Assembly (NCBI RefSeq): GCF_004358025.1
Contig: NZ_SMTL01000003.1
Coordinates: forward strand, 620,001 to 684,000
DNA length: 64,000 nt
Direction: 5' to 3'
From: Rhizobium deserti
Lineage (GTDB): Bacteria; Pseudomonadota; Alphaproteobacteria; Rhizobiales; Rhizobiaceae
The notes under the pieces are model-generated. The model was given only the letters and a program-made list of their open reading frames with translations, was not told the DNA's origin and made no database searches. This document shows, piece by piece, positions 37,867 to 48,149 of this stretch. Within the stretch, counting starts at the first letter, position 1. Every line of letters starts with the position of its first letter. The translations under genes and the position numbers were made by a program.

Positions 37867-37891
37867 GCTTCCGGCCAACCCGGCCGGAAGC
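37867..37891 (-). other. hairpin between phosphatase and ABC operon
   Basis: GCTTCCGGCC and GGCCGGAAGC make a perfect 10-bp stem with a 5-nt loop, 51 nt beyond the phosphatase stop. There is no T-run, so it is at best a weak terminator of the leftward phosphatase gene. Confidence 0.5.
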
Positions 37892-37941
37892 AAGTTGCAG
37901 CATGGGTACGGCGTGAAAGCGAATTAACCGCCCAAAGCAGC

Positions 37942-39696
37942 TTAGTTGGTCTGCTTCACGCCGAGAGCGAAGGTATCGGCCAATACCTTATACACGTCGC
38001 TCTGTTCCATATAGCCATGGAAGCCTTCAGCGCCGGGACCGGCAGCCTGCAGAACTTCGTCATCGACCGCATGCACGCCCGTATCGCCGCTTTTTGGAAT
38101 ATTGCCCTGCACGAAGACCGCGCCGGGAACGTTCTTGTATTCCTCGTTGGCGACATATTCCTTCTTTTCGTTCTGGATGGCCGGCACGAACGGCCCATCC
38201 AGCTTCGGGCGGAATGTTTCGTAGTGGTCGGGGCCGTTATTAGCAAAAATAGCCAGGCGGCGGCTGACGTCGACACGGTCCGGATAGCCGTCGCCGTTCT
38301 TGTCTTCATAGTTGGGGAAGCCGGCTTCGGCATAGGTGCCGACCTTCTCGCGCATTTCCGTGCCCGGCTTGTCGTCGTCGATCGTCCCGATGATCGAAAC
38401 GCCATGCGTATGGTCGCCGGTGACGACGATCAGCGTGTCCGGGTGAGCCTTCTGGAATTCGCGGGCAACGCCCACCACTTTATCGAATTCGATGGTTTCG
38501 AACAGGGCGCGTTCCCAATCAAGCGGGTGGCTCATCTTGTCGATCGAGGCACCTTCGACCATCAGGAAGAAGCCTTCCGGGTTCTTGCCGAGATTATCGA
38601 GCGCCACCTTGGTCATATCGACCAGGCCCGGCTGGTTCGGGAACTTGTCGACCGTGCCCTTCTTGAGGAAGTCGCGATCAAGCGTGGCGTCCATGTTGGC
38701 GGGATGGAAGAGGCCGAGGATCTTGCCGGTGTTGGAGCCGGCCGCCTGGGCCAGTTCGTTCTTGTCGGTGGCCAGCGTATAGCCGGCGTCCTTGAAGATC
38801 TTGATGTAATCCTTGTCGTCCTTACGCTTGGAGCCGGCCGTTTCCTTGGGAAGGAAATAGGCCGAACCGCCGCCCAGAAGAACGTCCGGCTTGACGTCGA
38901 AGAGCATGCCGACGATTTCCGCCTTTTCCGCCCGCTTGCGGGTATGGGCGGCGAGTGCAGCCGGAGTCGCGTCCTGAAGTTCGGAGCCAGAAACGATGCC
39001 GATCGACTTCTTGGTCTGGCGGCGCAGCGCTTCTGCGATGGTCTCGACCTTCGGGTCGTCGAAAGCGTCGGGCGTACGGTCACCGTAGACGCCGAGTGCG
39101 TTGACGGCGCTCTTGTGGCCGGTCATGTAGGCTGACATGGTATTGGCGCTATCGGTGGCAATTGCTTCGGTGGAAGACGTGCCGATGAACGCCATGTGGT
39201 CGAGGTCGTCCATATTCAGCCGGCCGTTCGCCTTGCCCTCGGTCATGCCTTTGGACATGATCCGGGCGCCGGTGCGATGCGCGACAGAAAGGCCGTCTCC
39301 CAAAAGGAAGATGATGTTCTTGGCCTTCGGCGCGGCGGCCGTCCCGTAGACATTCCAGGTCGCGCTCTTGGTTTCGGAGCCTGCCGTCACCTCGACCTTG
39401 TAGTCGCCGGCATTGGCGATCGTTACGCCGCGCAAGATCACCGCGGAACCCAGGACCTTGTCCTTGTTCTTTTCTTCGGCAACGAACTGCGCTTCCTTGC
39501 CGAGTGCGGACTTGTAGTCCTGGCCGTTGACGGTGACTTTGACGTCCTCCGGCTTGACGACGCTGCTAAACTCGACCTTGAAGTCAAAGGGGGAACCGGT
39601 GAGGATGGTGGCACGGTCCAGCGGATAGATATTGGCAGCCTGGGCTGCGCCGGCGAGAACGGTCGAAACGACCAGAGCGGCAATAAGTTTGCGCAT
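37942..39696 (-). CDS. phoA: secreted alkaline phosphatase with an N-terminal Ig-like domain
   Basis: 584 residues. A signal peptide (1-20) is followed by a small beta-rich domain (about 24-118) and then the alkaline phosphatase fold: NIIFLLGDGLSVAHRTGAR with Asp134, nucleophile Ser183 in ATDSANTMSAYMTG, FLMVEGASIDKMSHPLDW, and GDHTHGVS carrying zinc-ligand histidines. A calcium-loop-like DKNGDGYPDRVD occurs near 445. It hydrolyses phosphomonoesters in the periplasm or outside the cell. Three 11-nt Pho-box repeats upstream indicate PhoB control under phosphate limitation. The N-terminal domain is not present in E. coli PhoA. Confidence 0.88.
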   Translation of the reverse strand: MRKLIAALVVSTVLAGAAQAANIYPLDRATILTGSPFDFKVEFSSVVKPEDVKVTVNGQDYKSALGKEAQFVAEEKNKDKVLGSAVILRGVTIANAGDYKVEVTAGSETKSATWNVYGTAAAPKAKNIIFLLGDGLSVAHRTGARIMSKGMTEGKANGRLNMDDLDHMAFIGTSSTEAIATDSANTMSAYMTGHKSAVNALGVYGDRTPDAFDDPKVETIAEALRRQTKKSIGIVSGSELQDATPAALAAHTRKRAEKAEIVGMLFDVKPDVLLGGGSAYFLPKETAGSKRKDDKDYIKIFKDAGYTLATDKNELAQAAGSNTGKILGLFHPANMDATLDRDFLKKGTVDKFPNQPGLVDMTKVALDNLGKNPEGFFLMVEGASIDKMSHPLDWERALFETIEFDKVVGVAREFQKAHPDTLIVVTGDHTHGVSIIGTIDDDKPGTEMREKVGTYAEAGFPNYEDKNGDGYPDRVDVSRRLAIFANNGPDHYETFRPKLDGPFVPAIQNEKKEYVANEEYKNVPGAVFVQGNIPKSGDTGVHAVDDEVLQAAGPGAEGFHGYMEQSDVYKVLADTFALGVKQTN

Positions 39697-39734
39697 CGTA
39701 ACCTCACGAAAAGTTCAAAGGGAAGGCAAGGTTC

Positions 39735-39778
39735 GTATATCGGCGGCGCATGACACTTGCGTGACGCCATGGCGACAG
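39735..39778 (-). promoter_or_regulatory. Pho box (three 11-nt repeats) and -10 of the phosphatase gene
   Basis: Read on the minus strand, CTGTCGCCATG, GCGTCACGCAA and GTGTCATGCGC follow without gaps from 39778 to 39746, each with GTC at the same place, the 11-nt spacing of PhoB sites. TATACG follows at about 39740 as a -10 element, 45 nt before the ATG. Confidence 0.7.
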
Positions 39779-39821
39779 GTTTTCTTGGGAAACCTCCAGA
39801 GGCGTAAGCCAATTTGCGTCC

Positions 39822-39947
39822 AGAACGCAAAAAGCCTGGCGCGGGAGGAGGATGCGCCAGGCTTTGAACTTGATCGACAACTGGGAGGAGGAGGATGTTG
39901 TCGACCCGTATCTAGCGACGCTGGGAGGAGGAGGTGCGTCGCTCGAT
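39822..39947 (-). ncRNA. cuckoo / alpha-r14-type small RNA with three CCTCCTCC loops
   Basis: On the minus strand three stem-loops occur in a row. Stem 1 (39942-39936 with 39921-39915, GCGACGC/GCGTCGC) and stem 2 (39904-39897 with 39881-39874, TCGACAAC/GTTGTCGA) enclose loops with CCTCCTCCTCCC. Stem 3 (39865-39854 with 39842-39831, 12 perfect pairs) has loop ATCCTCCTCCC and ends in TTTTTG, so it is also the terminator. The loops are anti-Shine-Dalgarno in sequence. Rhizobiales carry families of such RNAs. A possible promoter TTGGCC-N17-TAAACA is at 39982-39954, giving a transcript of about 125 nt. It is encoded just upstream of the phosphatase gene, on the same strand. Confidence 0.85.
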
Positions 39948-40123
39948 GGCCAATGTTTAGTCTAATCGTTTAAGCTGGCCAATAGTCTCTGCTGCAATGC
40001 AGCAATGCGTTTGACGCAAGGCTGGGCAAATGCTCACCCATCATGAGCCTATCCCATAGCCGCCACGGGTATTCAGGCCAGGCAAGCTCGGCTATATCGG
40101 CTGAAAAAGCAGAGGCGAGCACC

Positions 40124-40747
40124 ATGGCTGTCATCCGATACCACGAAACTGACATATCGAGCGCGGATGCAGCGCGCTATACGGATGCCGTCGCAGTCGA
40201 TACGGAGACGCTTGGGCTCGTTCCTCGGCGTGATCGCCTTTGTGTGGTACAGCTTTCTCCAGGTGACGGATCGGCAGACGTGATCCGCATCGGGCCGGGC
40301 CAGAAACAGGCTCCCAACTTGGCCGCCATGCTGGCCGACCCTTCACGCCAGAAGATCTTCCACTATGGCCGGTTCGATATCGCCATCCTTTTTCATACAT
40401 TCGGGGTCTCGACGACCCCAGTCTTCTGCACCAAGATCGCCTCCCGGCTGGTGCGCACCTATACCGACCGGCACGGCCTGAAGGAGAACCTCAGGGAAAT
40501 GCTGGACGTGGACATATCCAAGGCCCAGCAGCAGACCGATTGGGCGGCGGAGAAACTGTCCCAGGCGCAGCTCGAATATGCAGCCTCCGACGTTCTTTAC
40601 CTGCATGCCCTGCGCGACAAGCTGAACGAAAGGCTCATCCGGGACCGCCGCGCCGATCTCGCCAAGGCCTGCTTCGATTTCCTGCCCACCCGCGCCAAGC
40701 TCGATCTGTTGGGTTGGGGAGAGACCGATATTTTCGCCCATAGCTGA
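40124..40747 (+). CDS. rnd: RNase D-like 3'-5' exonuclease
   Basis: 207 residues, only the DEDD exonuclease domain with no HRDC domains, as in short alpha-proteobacterial ribonuclease D proteins. Exo motifs are VAVDTETLGLVP (Asp-Glu, about 22-25), FHYGRFDIAILFHTFG (about 80-95) and the YAASDVLYLHALRD motif with Tyr and Asp (about 152-162). It trims stable RNA precursors in the cytoplasm. The ATG at 40124 has GAGGCGAG upstream; the longer in-frame extension is not protein-like. It is divergent from the small RNA. Confidence 0.88.
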   Translation: MAVIRYHETDISSADAARYTDAVAVDTETLGLVPRRDRLCVVQLSPGDGSADVIRIGPGQKQAPNLAAMLADPSRQKIFHYGRFDIAILFHTFGVSTTPVFCTKIASRLVRTYTDRHGLKENLREMLDVDISKAQQQTDWAAEKLSQAQLEYAASDVLYLHALRDKLNERLIRDRRADLAKACFDFLPTRAKLDLLGWGETDIFAHS

Positions 40748-40843
40748 CAGCGCCTCCCCTGGCTACAACAGTCTGGCGCTGAACCGCCTGTAGCAACCCA
40801 ATTCTGCCATTTCTGCGTGCATTTAACTGTCCGGTTTAAACCG

Positions 40844-40860
40844 TTAGCGTGTCTTTAACC
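40844..40860 (+). promoter_or_regulatory. candidate CtrA-type box
   Basis: TTAG-N7-TTAACC, one mismatch from the CtrA consensus TTAA-N7-TTAACC. It lies about 138 nt upstream of the start at 40998. Other TTAAC half-sites are at 40823 and 40836. Confidence 0.35.
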
Positions 40861-40997
40861 ATTTTGTCACAGAATCGCATCTGTTCCTCGGCAGTGGAGC
40901 GCCATGAGGCGCCGCGGTCGCAACGCCGTCTACGTTGCGAAAAGCTTTGATCGGCCGATCTGTCCTTCCGTCACAGACAACAGATGGAGCAGGCCTC

Positions 40998-42944
40998 ATG
41001 CTGCAGCCGGTCAGTGCCACCACAACGACTATGCTGGATTATCCGAGTTCGGCGCCGCAGCCGGTGGTCCGGCCGCCATTCAGCCCCGCCAATGACATAG
41101 CCGATATCGGCATGTCTTCGGAGAAGCTCCTGTCCGGCGGCCGTCGGGAGGCCATGTCCCTGTCCGGACAGCTTCAACTGGCGCAGGGCGCCTCGGTCTT
41201 TGCCGAAACGATCGGGCAGCTGCTGAAAATGCCCCGCGGCGAAAACGAAAGCCTTGCTGCTTATGCCGTCCGGATCACCGAAGCGGTCAAGGCGCTCAGC
41301 CCCGGCGAGAAGCTCGCCCTGCAACGGCTCCTCAACCAGGTCGTCAACGGCCTCACGCTTCGTCTCCTGGGGGAAGTCCTTAAAAATCCAAGTGGTCCAG
41401 GCGCTGCACGGTTGGCGCTGCATATGGAGATGACGCAGCTGTCAGACCACGATCTGCCGGCGGAGGCCGCCGTCACCTCCTATCGCCAGACGGCGGGGAT
41501 GCAGCCGGTGCCGGCAGGCCGTGAAACGGCGCCACTCGCCAAGCTTGTCCCGGCAAACCCCGGCATTGGCAACCCGCCGCCCCTCGATTTGGCTGGAGCG
41601 GAGGCCGAAGCACAGGCCGCAGCGAGCTCGGTTGCCGGCAGTTCGCGAACCGAGCAGGACGGCAGAACGGCGGCCATACCGACGGCTTCGTCGACGGGCC
41701 CGGGCTCCGTCAACGGGCAGGCCGCTGGACCGGCTCCTGCCACGGCGCTCGCCTCCACTGGTGCCGATCCAAATGCCGCCCCTGGCGCCGAGGCAACCCC
41801 TTCAAGCGGCAAGCAGCCGCCATCCCTGTCGGGCGCAGACCCCTTGAAAGCAGGAACCGCGACAACAGTCGAGAGCGCGGCGGCGGGTGAAAGAAGCAAG
41901 GCAGGGCATGCTGCAAGCCTGCCATCTGCCGTTCATCCCGATGCGGCTGTAACTCGGGCGGAGTCGGAGCCCGGATCCATAGCTGCATTTCGCCCCGGAA
42001 CTGGATCCGAAACCGGCATGGCAGCTGGCGATGACGCTGCTGCTCCTCCACCACAGCCTTCCAGATCAACTACAGGTCAGGCCGCTGGCCCTTTCGCCGT
42101 TCCAGACGTCCAGGCGGAGGTAACCAGTAGCGACGGCGTCTATCCAATGGAAGCCGGAAGCCGGTTGACGGCTGACGGAAAGAGCGCAGCGGCGGGCCTG
42201 AGGACTTCACCCATGGAAGCTTCGCGCGCCTCCATACTTGCTGAAGCGGATGCCGGTCCTCCGACAGAGCTGGATCTGGCTCCCGATGCGGACGCTGTTT
42301 ATCGGCCCGCCCGCCCCGTCACGGCGGAATCCATACTCGGCATCACACAGGGACTGATAAAGGCATTTTCCGGCCATGCGCTGGCGGAAGCCCTGACGCC
42401 ACTGCTCAGCCTGTCGCCATTACCCGAGGCGCTCGACCCGGCTCTGGATGATACGCAGGCAATGCCGAAACAGGATTTGCCGCTCGGAAGAAGCTCCCAG
42501 GACTTGGAGGGGTCCGCCTCGAATATGCCGACGTCCCAGCAACAGCCTGACGAGGCCGCGACCGCCAAAAGACAGGCCACCGCTACGCCGCATGCCGGAC
42601 AGCCGGCTGCCGAAGCGGCAGATATGCATGAACAGCTGCAACTGGCTTTGCCCGTCATCCTGCCGCGTGACGGCATGCCGCTTCCCTATCTCACTTATCC
42701 GCCCACCGAGCAGGAGCCAAAGCGCGAGGAGCGCAAGGTGCGCGAAATTGCCGAGGTGGACGAGGATGGAGATGGGCAGCAGCATCCCTCTGGCGACCAC
42801 AGGTCGAACGACAGGGACAAGGATGGCGAGACAGAGGAGGCGCCAACCAATGCGGCCGCCGTCAATGCCGAAACCGAGAGTGGACATGGCGGGGAGGATG
42901 GACGCGCCAATGATCTCTATTGGCGGATGGCCGGCTGGTCCTGA
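40998..42944 (+). CDS. large uncharacterised low-complexity protein
   Basis: 648 residues, not assigned to a known family. An N-terminal helical region (about 40-145: SGQLQLAQGASVFAETIGQLL, YAVRITEAVKALSPGEKLALQRLLN, NGLTLRLLGEVLKNPSG) looks structured. Residues 150-430 are Ala/Gly/Pro/Ser/Thr-rich and probably disordered. A shorter helical part (about 430-480, ILGITQGLIKAFSGHALAEALTPLLSL) comes next, and the last 90 residues are very acidic and charged. The layout recalls FliK-type hook-length proteins but no FliK core is clear. ATG at 40998 has GGAG 11 nt upstream. It is monocistronic. Confidence 0.7.
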   Translation: MLQPVSATTTTMLDYPSSAPQPVVRPPFSPANDIADIGMSSEKLLSGGRREAMSLSGQLQLAQGASVFAETIGQLLKMPRGENESLAAYAVRITEAVKALSPGEKLALQRLLNQVVNGLTLRLLGEVLKNPSGPGAARLALHMEMTQLSDHDLPAEAAVTSYRQTAGMQPVPAGRETAPLAKLVPANPGIGNPPPLDLAGAEAEAQAAASSVAGSSRTEQDGRTAAIPTASSTGPGSVNGQAAGPAPATALASTGADPNAAPGAEATPSSGKQPPSLSGADPLKAGTATTVESAAAGERSKAGHAASLPSAVHPDAAVTRAESEPGSIAAFRPGTGSETGMAAGDDAAAPPPQPSRSTTGQAAGPFAVPDVQAEVTSSDGVYPMEAGSRLTADGKSAAAGLRTSPMEASRASILAEADAGPPTELDLAPDADAVYRPARPVTAESILGITQGLIKAFSGHALAEALTPLLSLSPLPEALDPALDDTQAMPKQDLPLGRSSQDLEGSASNMPTSQQQPDEAATAKRQATATPHAGQPAAEAADMHEQLQLALPVILPRDGMPLPYLTYPPTEQEPKREERKVREIAEVDEDGDGQQHPSGDHRSNDRDKDGETEEAPTNAAAVNAETESGHGGEDGRANDLYWRMAGWS

Positions 42945-42961
42945 GGCAATCAACTTCATAG

Positions 42962-42995
42962 AAAAAGCCGCCGGATTTTCATCCGGCGGCTTTTT
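42962..42995. terminator. bidirectional terminator between the 648-residue gene and rpsA
   Basis: AAAAAGCCGCCGGAT and ATCCGGCGGCTTTTT pair perfectly (15 bp) around TTTC, with A-rich and T-rich ends on both sides, so it works for both convergent genes. Confidence 0.92.
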
Positions 42996-43012
42996 GATTC
43001 CTGCAGCGAAGA

Positions 43013-44719
43013 TTACTCGTTGCTGCCGCGGTTCTTCAGAGCCGCGCCGAGGATGTCGCCGAGCGAAGCGCCACTGTCGGACGAACCGAACTGTGCGACT
43101 GCTTCCTTCTCTTCGGCGATTTCAAGCGCCTTGATGGAAAGCATGACCTTGCGGTCCTTCTTGGAGAAGTTGACGACGCGCGCGTCGAAAACCTGACCAA
43201 CGGCGAAGCGCTCAGGACGCTGATCGTCGCGGTCGCGTGCCAGGTCGTTGCGGCGGATGAAGGAGGTGATGTCCTCGTGAGCAACCAGCTTCACTTCGAC
43301 ACCACCGTCGTTGACGGCGATGACTTCGCACGAAACGACAGCGTTCTTGCGCAGTTCGCCAGACGTGGCGGCTTCGCCGACCGCATCCTTGCCGAGCTGC
43401 TTGATGCCGAGCGAGATGCGCTCCTTTTCGACGTCCACGTCGAGAACGACAGCCTTGACGACGTCACCCTTGTTGAACTCCTCGATGACCTGTTCGCCCG
43501 GACGGTTCCAGTCGAGGTCGGAGAGGTGAACCATGCCGTCAACATCGCCGTCGAGGCCGATGAACAGGCCGAACTCGGTCTTGTTCTTGACTTCGCCTTC
43601 GACTTCAGTGCCGGCCGGATGGCTGTAGGCAAATGCCTGCCACGGGTTCTCGAGGGTCTGCTTGAGACCGAGCGAGATACGGCGCTTGGACGGATCGACT
43701 TCGAGAACGACAACGTCGACGTCCTGCGTTGTCGACAGGATCTTGCCGGGATGAACGTTCTTCTTGGTCCAGGACATTTCCGAAATGTGGATCAGGCCTT
43801 CGATGCCCGGCTCCAGTTCGACGAATGCACCGTAGTCGGTGATGTTCGTGACGGTACCGGAAATCTTTTTGCCAACCGGGTACTTGGCGGCAATGCCATC
43901 CCACGGATCCGACTCGAGCTGCTTCATGCCGAGCGAGATACGGTGGGTTTCCTGGTTGATGCGGATGATCTGAACCTTGACCTGCTGGCCAATGGACAGG
44001 ATTTCCGACGGATGGTTGACGCGGCGCCAAGCCATGTCGGTGACGTGCAGCAGGCCGTCGATGCCGCCGAGGTCAACGAACGCACCGTAATCGGTGATGT
44101 TCTTGACGACGCCGTCAACAACCTGGCCTTCTTCGAGGTTCTGAACGATTTCGGAGCGCTGTTCCGCACGGCTCTCTTCAAGCACGGTACGACGCGAAAC
44201 GACGATATTGCCGCGGCGCTTGTCCATCTTGAGGATTTCGAAGGGCTGCGGGTTATGCATCAGCGGGGTGACGTCGCGGATCGGACGGATGTCCACCTGC
44301 GAACGCGGCAGGAAGGCTACGGCGCCGTCGAGATCGACGGTGAAGCCGCCCTTGACCTGGTTGAAGATGACGCCTTCAACGCGCTCGCCAGCTTCGAATT
44401 TGGCTTCCAGCTTGACCCAGCTTTCTTCGCGGCGAGCCTTCTCGCGCGACAGAACAGCTTCGCCCAACGCGTTTTCGATGCGCTCGACATAAACTTCGAC
44501 TTCGTCGCCGACCTTCAGCGAACCGTCCTTGCCCTTGGCGCCGAATTCCTTCAGCGCAATGCGGCCTTCAACCTTCAGGCCGACGTCGATGACGGCCATG
44601 TCCTTTTCGATCCCGGTGACTATGCCTTTGGTGACATAGCCTTCAGCAAGATCGTTGGTTGCAAAGGACTCTTCGAGAAGAGCTGCGAAGTCTTCCCGAC
44701 TTGGGTTAGTTACTGCCAT
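43013..44719 (-). CDS. rpsA: 30S ribosomal protein S1
   Basis: 568 residues with six S1 domains. Repeated motifs include GIVTGIEKDMAVIDVGLKVEG, GVIFNQVKGGFTVDLDGAVAFLPRSQ, GVVKNITDYGAFVDLGGIDGLLHVTDMAW, GTVTNITDYGAFVELEPGIEGLIHISEMSW and similar stretches (each broken by single changes). It binds mRNA on the ribosome. The start at 44719 has AGGAGATTTC upstream. It follows aroA and cmk in the same direction, as usual, with 134 nt between. Confidence 0.97.
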   Translation of the reverse strand: MAVTNPSREDFAALLEESFATNDLAEGYVTKGIVTGIEKDMAVIDVGLKVEGRIALKEFGAKGKDGSLKVGDEVEVYVERIENALGEAVLSREKARREESWVKLEAKFEAGERVEGVIFNQVKGGFTVDLDGAVAFLPRSQVDIRPIRDVTPLMHNPQPFEILKMDKRRGNIVVSRRTVLEESRAEQRSEIVQNLEEGQVVDGVVKNITDYGAFVDLGGIDGLLHVTDMAWRRVNHPSEILSIGQQVKVQIIRINQETHRISLGMKQLESDPWDGIAAKYPVGKKISGTVTNITDYGAFVELEPGIEGLIHISEMSWTKKNVHPGKILSTTQDVDVVVLEVDPSKRRISLGLKQTLENPWQAFAYSHPAGTEVEGEVKNKTEFGLFIGLDGDVDGMVHLSDLDWNRPGEQVIEEFNKGDVVKAVVLDVDVEKERISLGIKQLGKDAVGEAATSGELRKNAVVSCEVIAVNDGGVEVKLVAHEDITSFIRRNDLARDRDDQRPERFAVGQVFDARVVNFSKKDRKVMLSIKALEIAEEKEAVAQFGSSDSGASLGDILGAALKNRGSNE

Positions 44720-44853
44720 GAAATCTCCTGGTCGTGTCCATTTCGGACACGTATGCGCCGGCGGTTCGTGTTGCACATGCCAAAGCTTCAAGTCCGCCTT
44801 CCTCACGGTGATATTCCGGGGGAGGCAATCCGGCGCGGGGACTGAACTTCGGA

Positions 44854-46967
<2,114 letters not shown>

Positions 46968-47083
46968 TTAGTCTTTGACATAAGCGACGGTTGGCCTTAT
47001 GGGGACCGGCTAGATTTTTTCACCAATAAGGCCGCGATTAAGCGGCGTGCCGATCTGATCGGCCATCCCATGAGGCTCTGACT

Positions 47084-47470
47084 GTGGCTAAAGCGGAACT
47101 CGGAACAAAGCGCACCGACCCGGATACCGGCAAGAAATTCTATGACCTGAACCGCAACCCGGTTGTTTCTCCTTATACGGGCAAGTCCTGGCCGCTTTCC
47201 TTCTTCGAGGAAAACACGGTTGCCGTGAAGATGGAACAGGCCGAGGAAGAGGACGTCCAGGAAGTCGATACCGAAAATCCGGAAGTCGAACTGGTTTCCC
47301 TCGAAGAGGGCGACGAGGCGGCCGGCGGCGACGATCTGCCTGACATGGGCGACGACGAAGCCGATATCGGCGGCGACGAAGACGATACCTTCCTTGAAGT
47401 CGACGAAGACGAGGACGACGACGATATGACCGGTATTATCGGCGTCACGGGCGACGACGACGAAGTCTGA
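47084..47470 (+). CDS. TIGR02300 family acidic protein
   Basis: 128 residues. The conserved N-terminus KAELGTKRTDPDTGKKFYDLNRNPVVSPYTGKSWPLSFF is the TIGR02300 signature, described here in parts: TGKKFYDLN and SPYTGKSWP at about 17-45. The rest is extremely acidic (about 55-125, runs of Asp and Glu), giving a disordered tail. The start is GTG at 47084 with GAGG 9 nt upstream. It is divergent from aroA and restricted to alpha-proteobacteria. The function is unknown. Confidence 0.9.
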   Translation: MAKAELGTKRTDPDTGKKFYDLNRNPVVSPYTGKSWPLSFFEENTVAVKMEQAEEEDVQEVDTENPEVELVSLEEGDEAAGGDDLPDMGDDEADIGGDEDDTFLEVDEDEDDDDMTGIIGVTGDDDEV

Positions 47471-47485
47471 TCGACTAACTAAGAT

Positions 47486-47510
47486 CCGGCGATCTTACAA
47501 AAATCGCCGG
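47486..47510 (+). terminator. possible terminator after the TIGR02300 gene
   Basis: CCGGCGAT and ATCGCCGG pair perfectly (8 bp) with a 9-nt loop, 16 nt after the stop. Only a short T pair follows later, so it is weak. Confidence 0.45.
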
Positions 47511-47619
47511 CGACTTAAAATTCGGCTTGCACTGACGGGAAACCAGACGTAATAAGCCGCCACTCCGAAGGACACAGTGCTTCGGAGTTCCCAGGACCGG
47601 AAACACCGGACCACCTGAT

Positions 47620-47695
<76 letters not shown>

Positions 47696-47740
47696 AACTT
47701 TTCCTACGAACTTTCCATCGCCTGTAGATGCTCGCGGCCT

Positions 47741-47995
47741 TTATCGGACCGCCATACCCGCATGCGACTGAACGAGGCGCGGACGGTTCAGGCGCTTGCG
47801 CCGGGCTGCCACATGACGAACCGTTTGCTGCCGCGATTGGGCAAGTTTGGGCTCTGCCAGGCTCGTGGCACCGAAAAGAGTTTCAAGCGACATGGCGTCC
47901 AGATGGGCGTGACGGTAGGCCTGCTGCTTTTGCCGGATGATGCCGGCGGCGGCGAGACCGATGACGCTCAGCAGGATGATAGTCGTTGTTACCAT
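47741..47995 (-). CDS. small membrane protein (84 aa), uncharacterised
   Basis: 84 residues: a hydrophobic helix at 3-20 (TTTIILLSVIGLAAAGII) then a basic hydrophilic part (HAHLDAMSLETLFGATSLAE, ending Arg-rich). GGAGGAAG lies 4-5 nt before the ATG, a strong RBS. An imperfect stress-type promoter (AGAAC-N16-CGTT) lies at 48016-48040. The basic C-terminus could partly reflect GC-rich sequence, so the coding call is moderate. No family is recognised. Confidence 0.5.
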   Translation of the reverse strand: MVTTTIILLSVIGLAAAGIIRQKQQAYRHAHLDAMSLETLFGATSLAEPKLAQSRQQTVRHVAARRKRLNRPRLVQSHAGMAVR

Positions 47996-48015
47996 TGTGC
48001 TTCCTCCGGTTTCTC

Positions 48016-48040
48016 AACGCAGAAACCGGCAGAAAGTTCT
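48016..48040 (-). promoter_or_regulatory. possible EcfG-type promoter, one -35 mismatch
   Basis: Minus strand AGAAC (48040-48036), 16 nt, CGTT (48019-48016). The -10 is perfect and the -35 differs at the first base. It is 21 nt upstream of the start at 47995. Confidence 0.35.
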
Positions 48041-48149
48041 GGCTTGTTTTTCGCTTGTCAGGCGAAGGGCCCAAAGCAGCGCCGAGAAATTCACCGGTCG
48101 GCCGGATCCGCAGCATCATCCTCAACGAAGAGGTCGCTCCGCGCATATG

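Noticed and set aside
37851..37941. Search for a Zur box upstream of the His-rich ABC operon
   Set aside because: No AT-rich palindrome of the rhizobial Zur type was seen; only the GC-rich hairpin is present.
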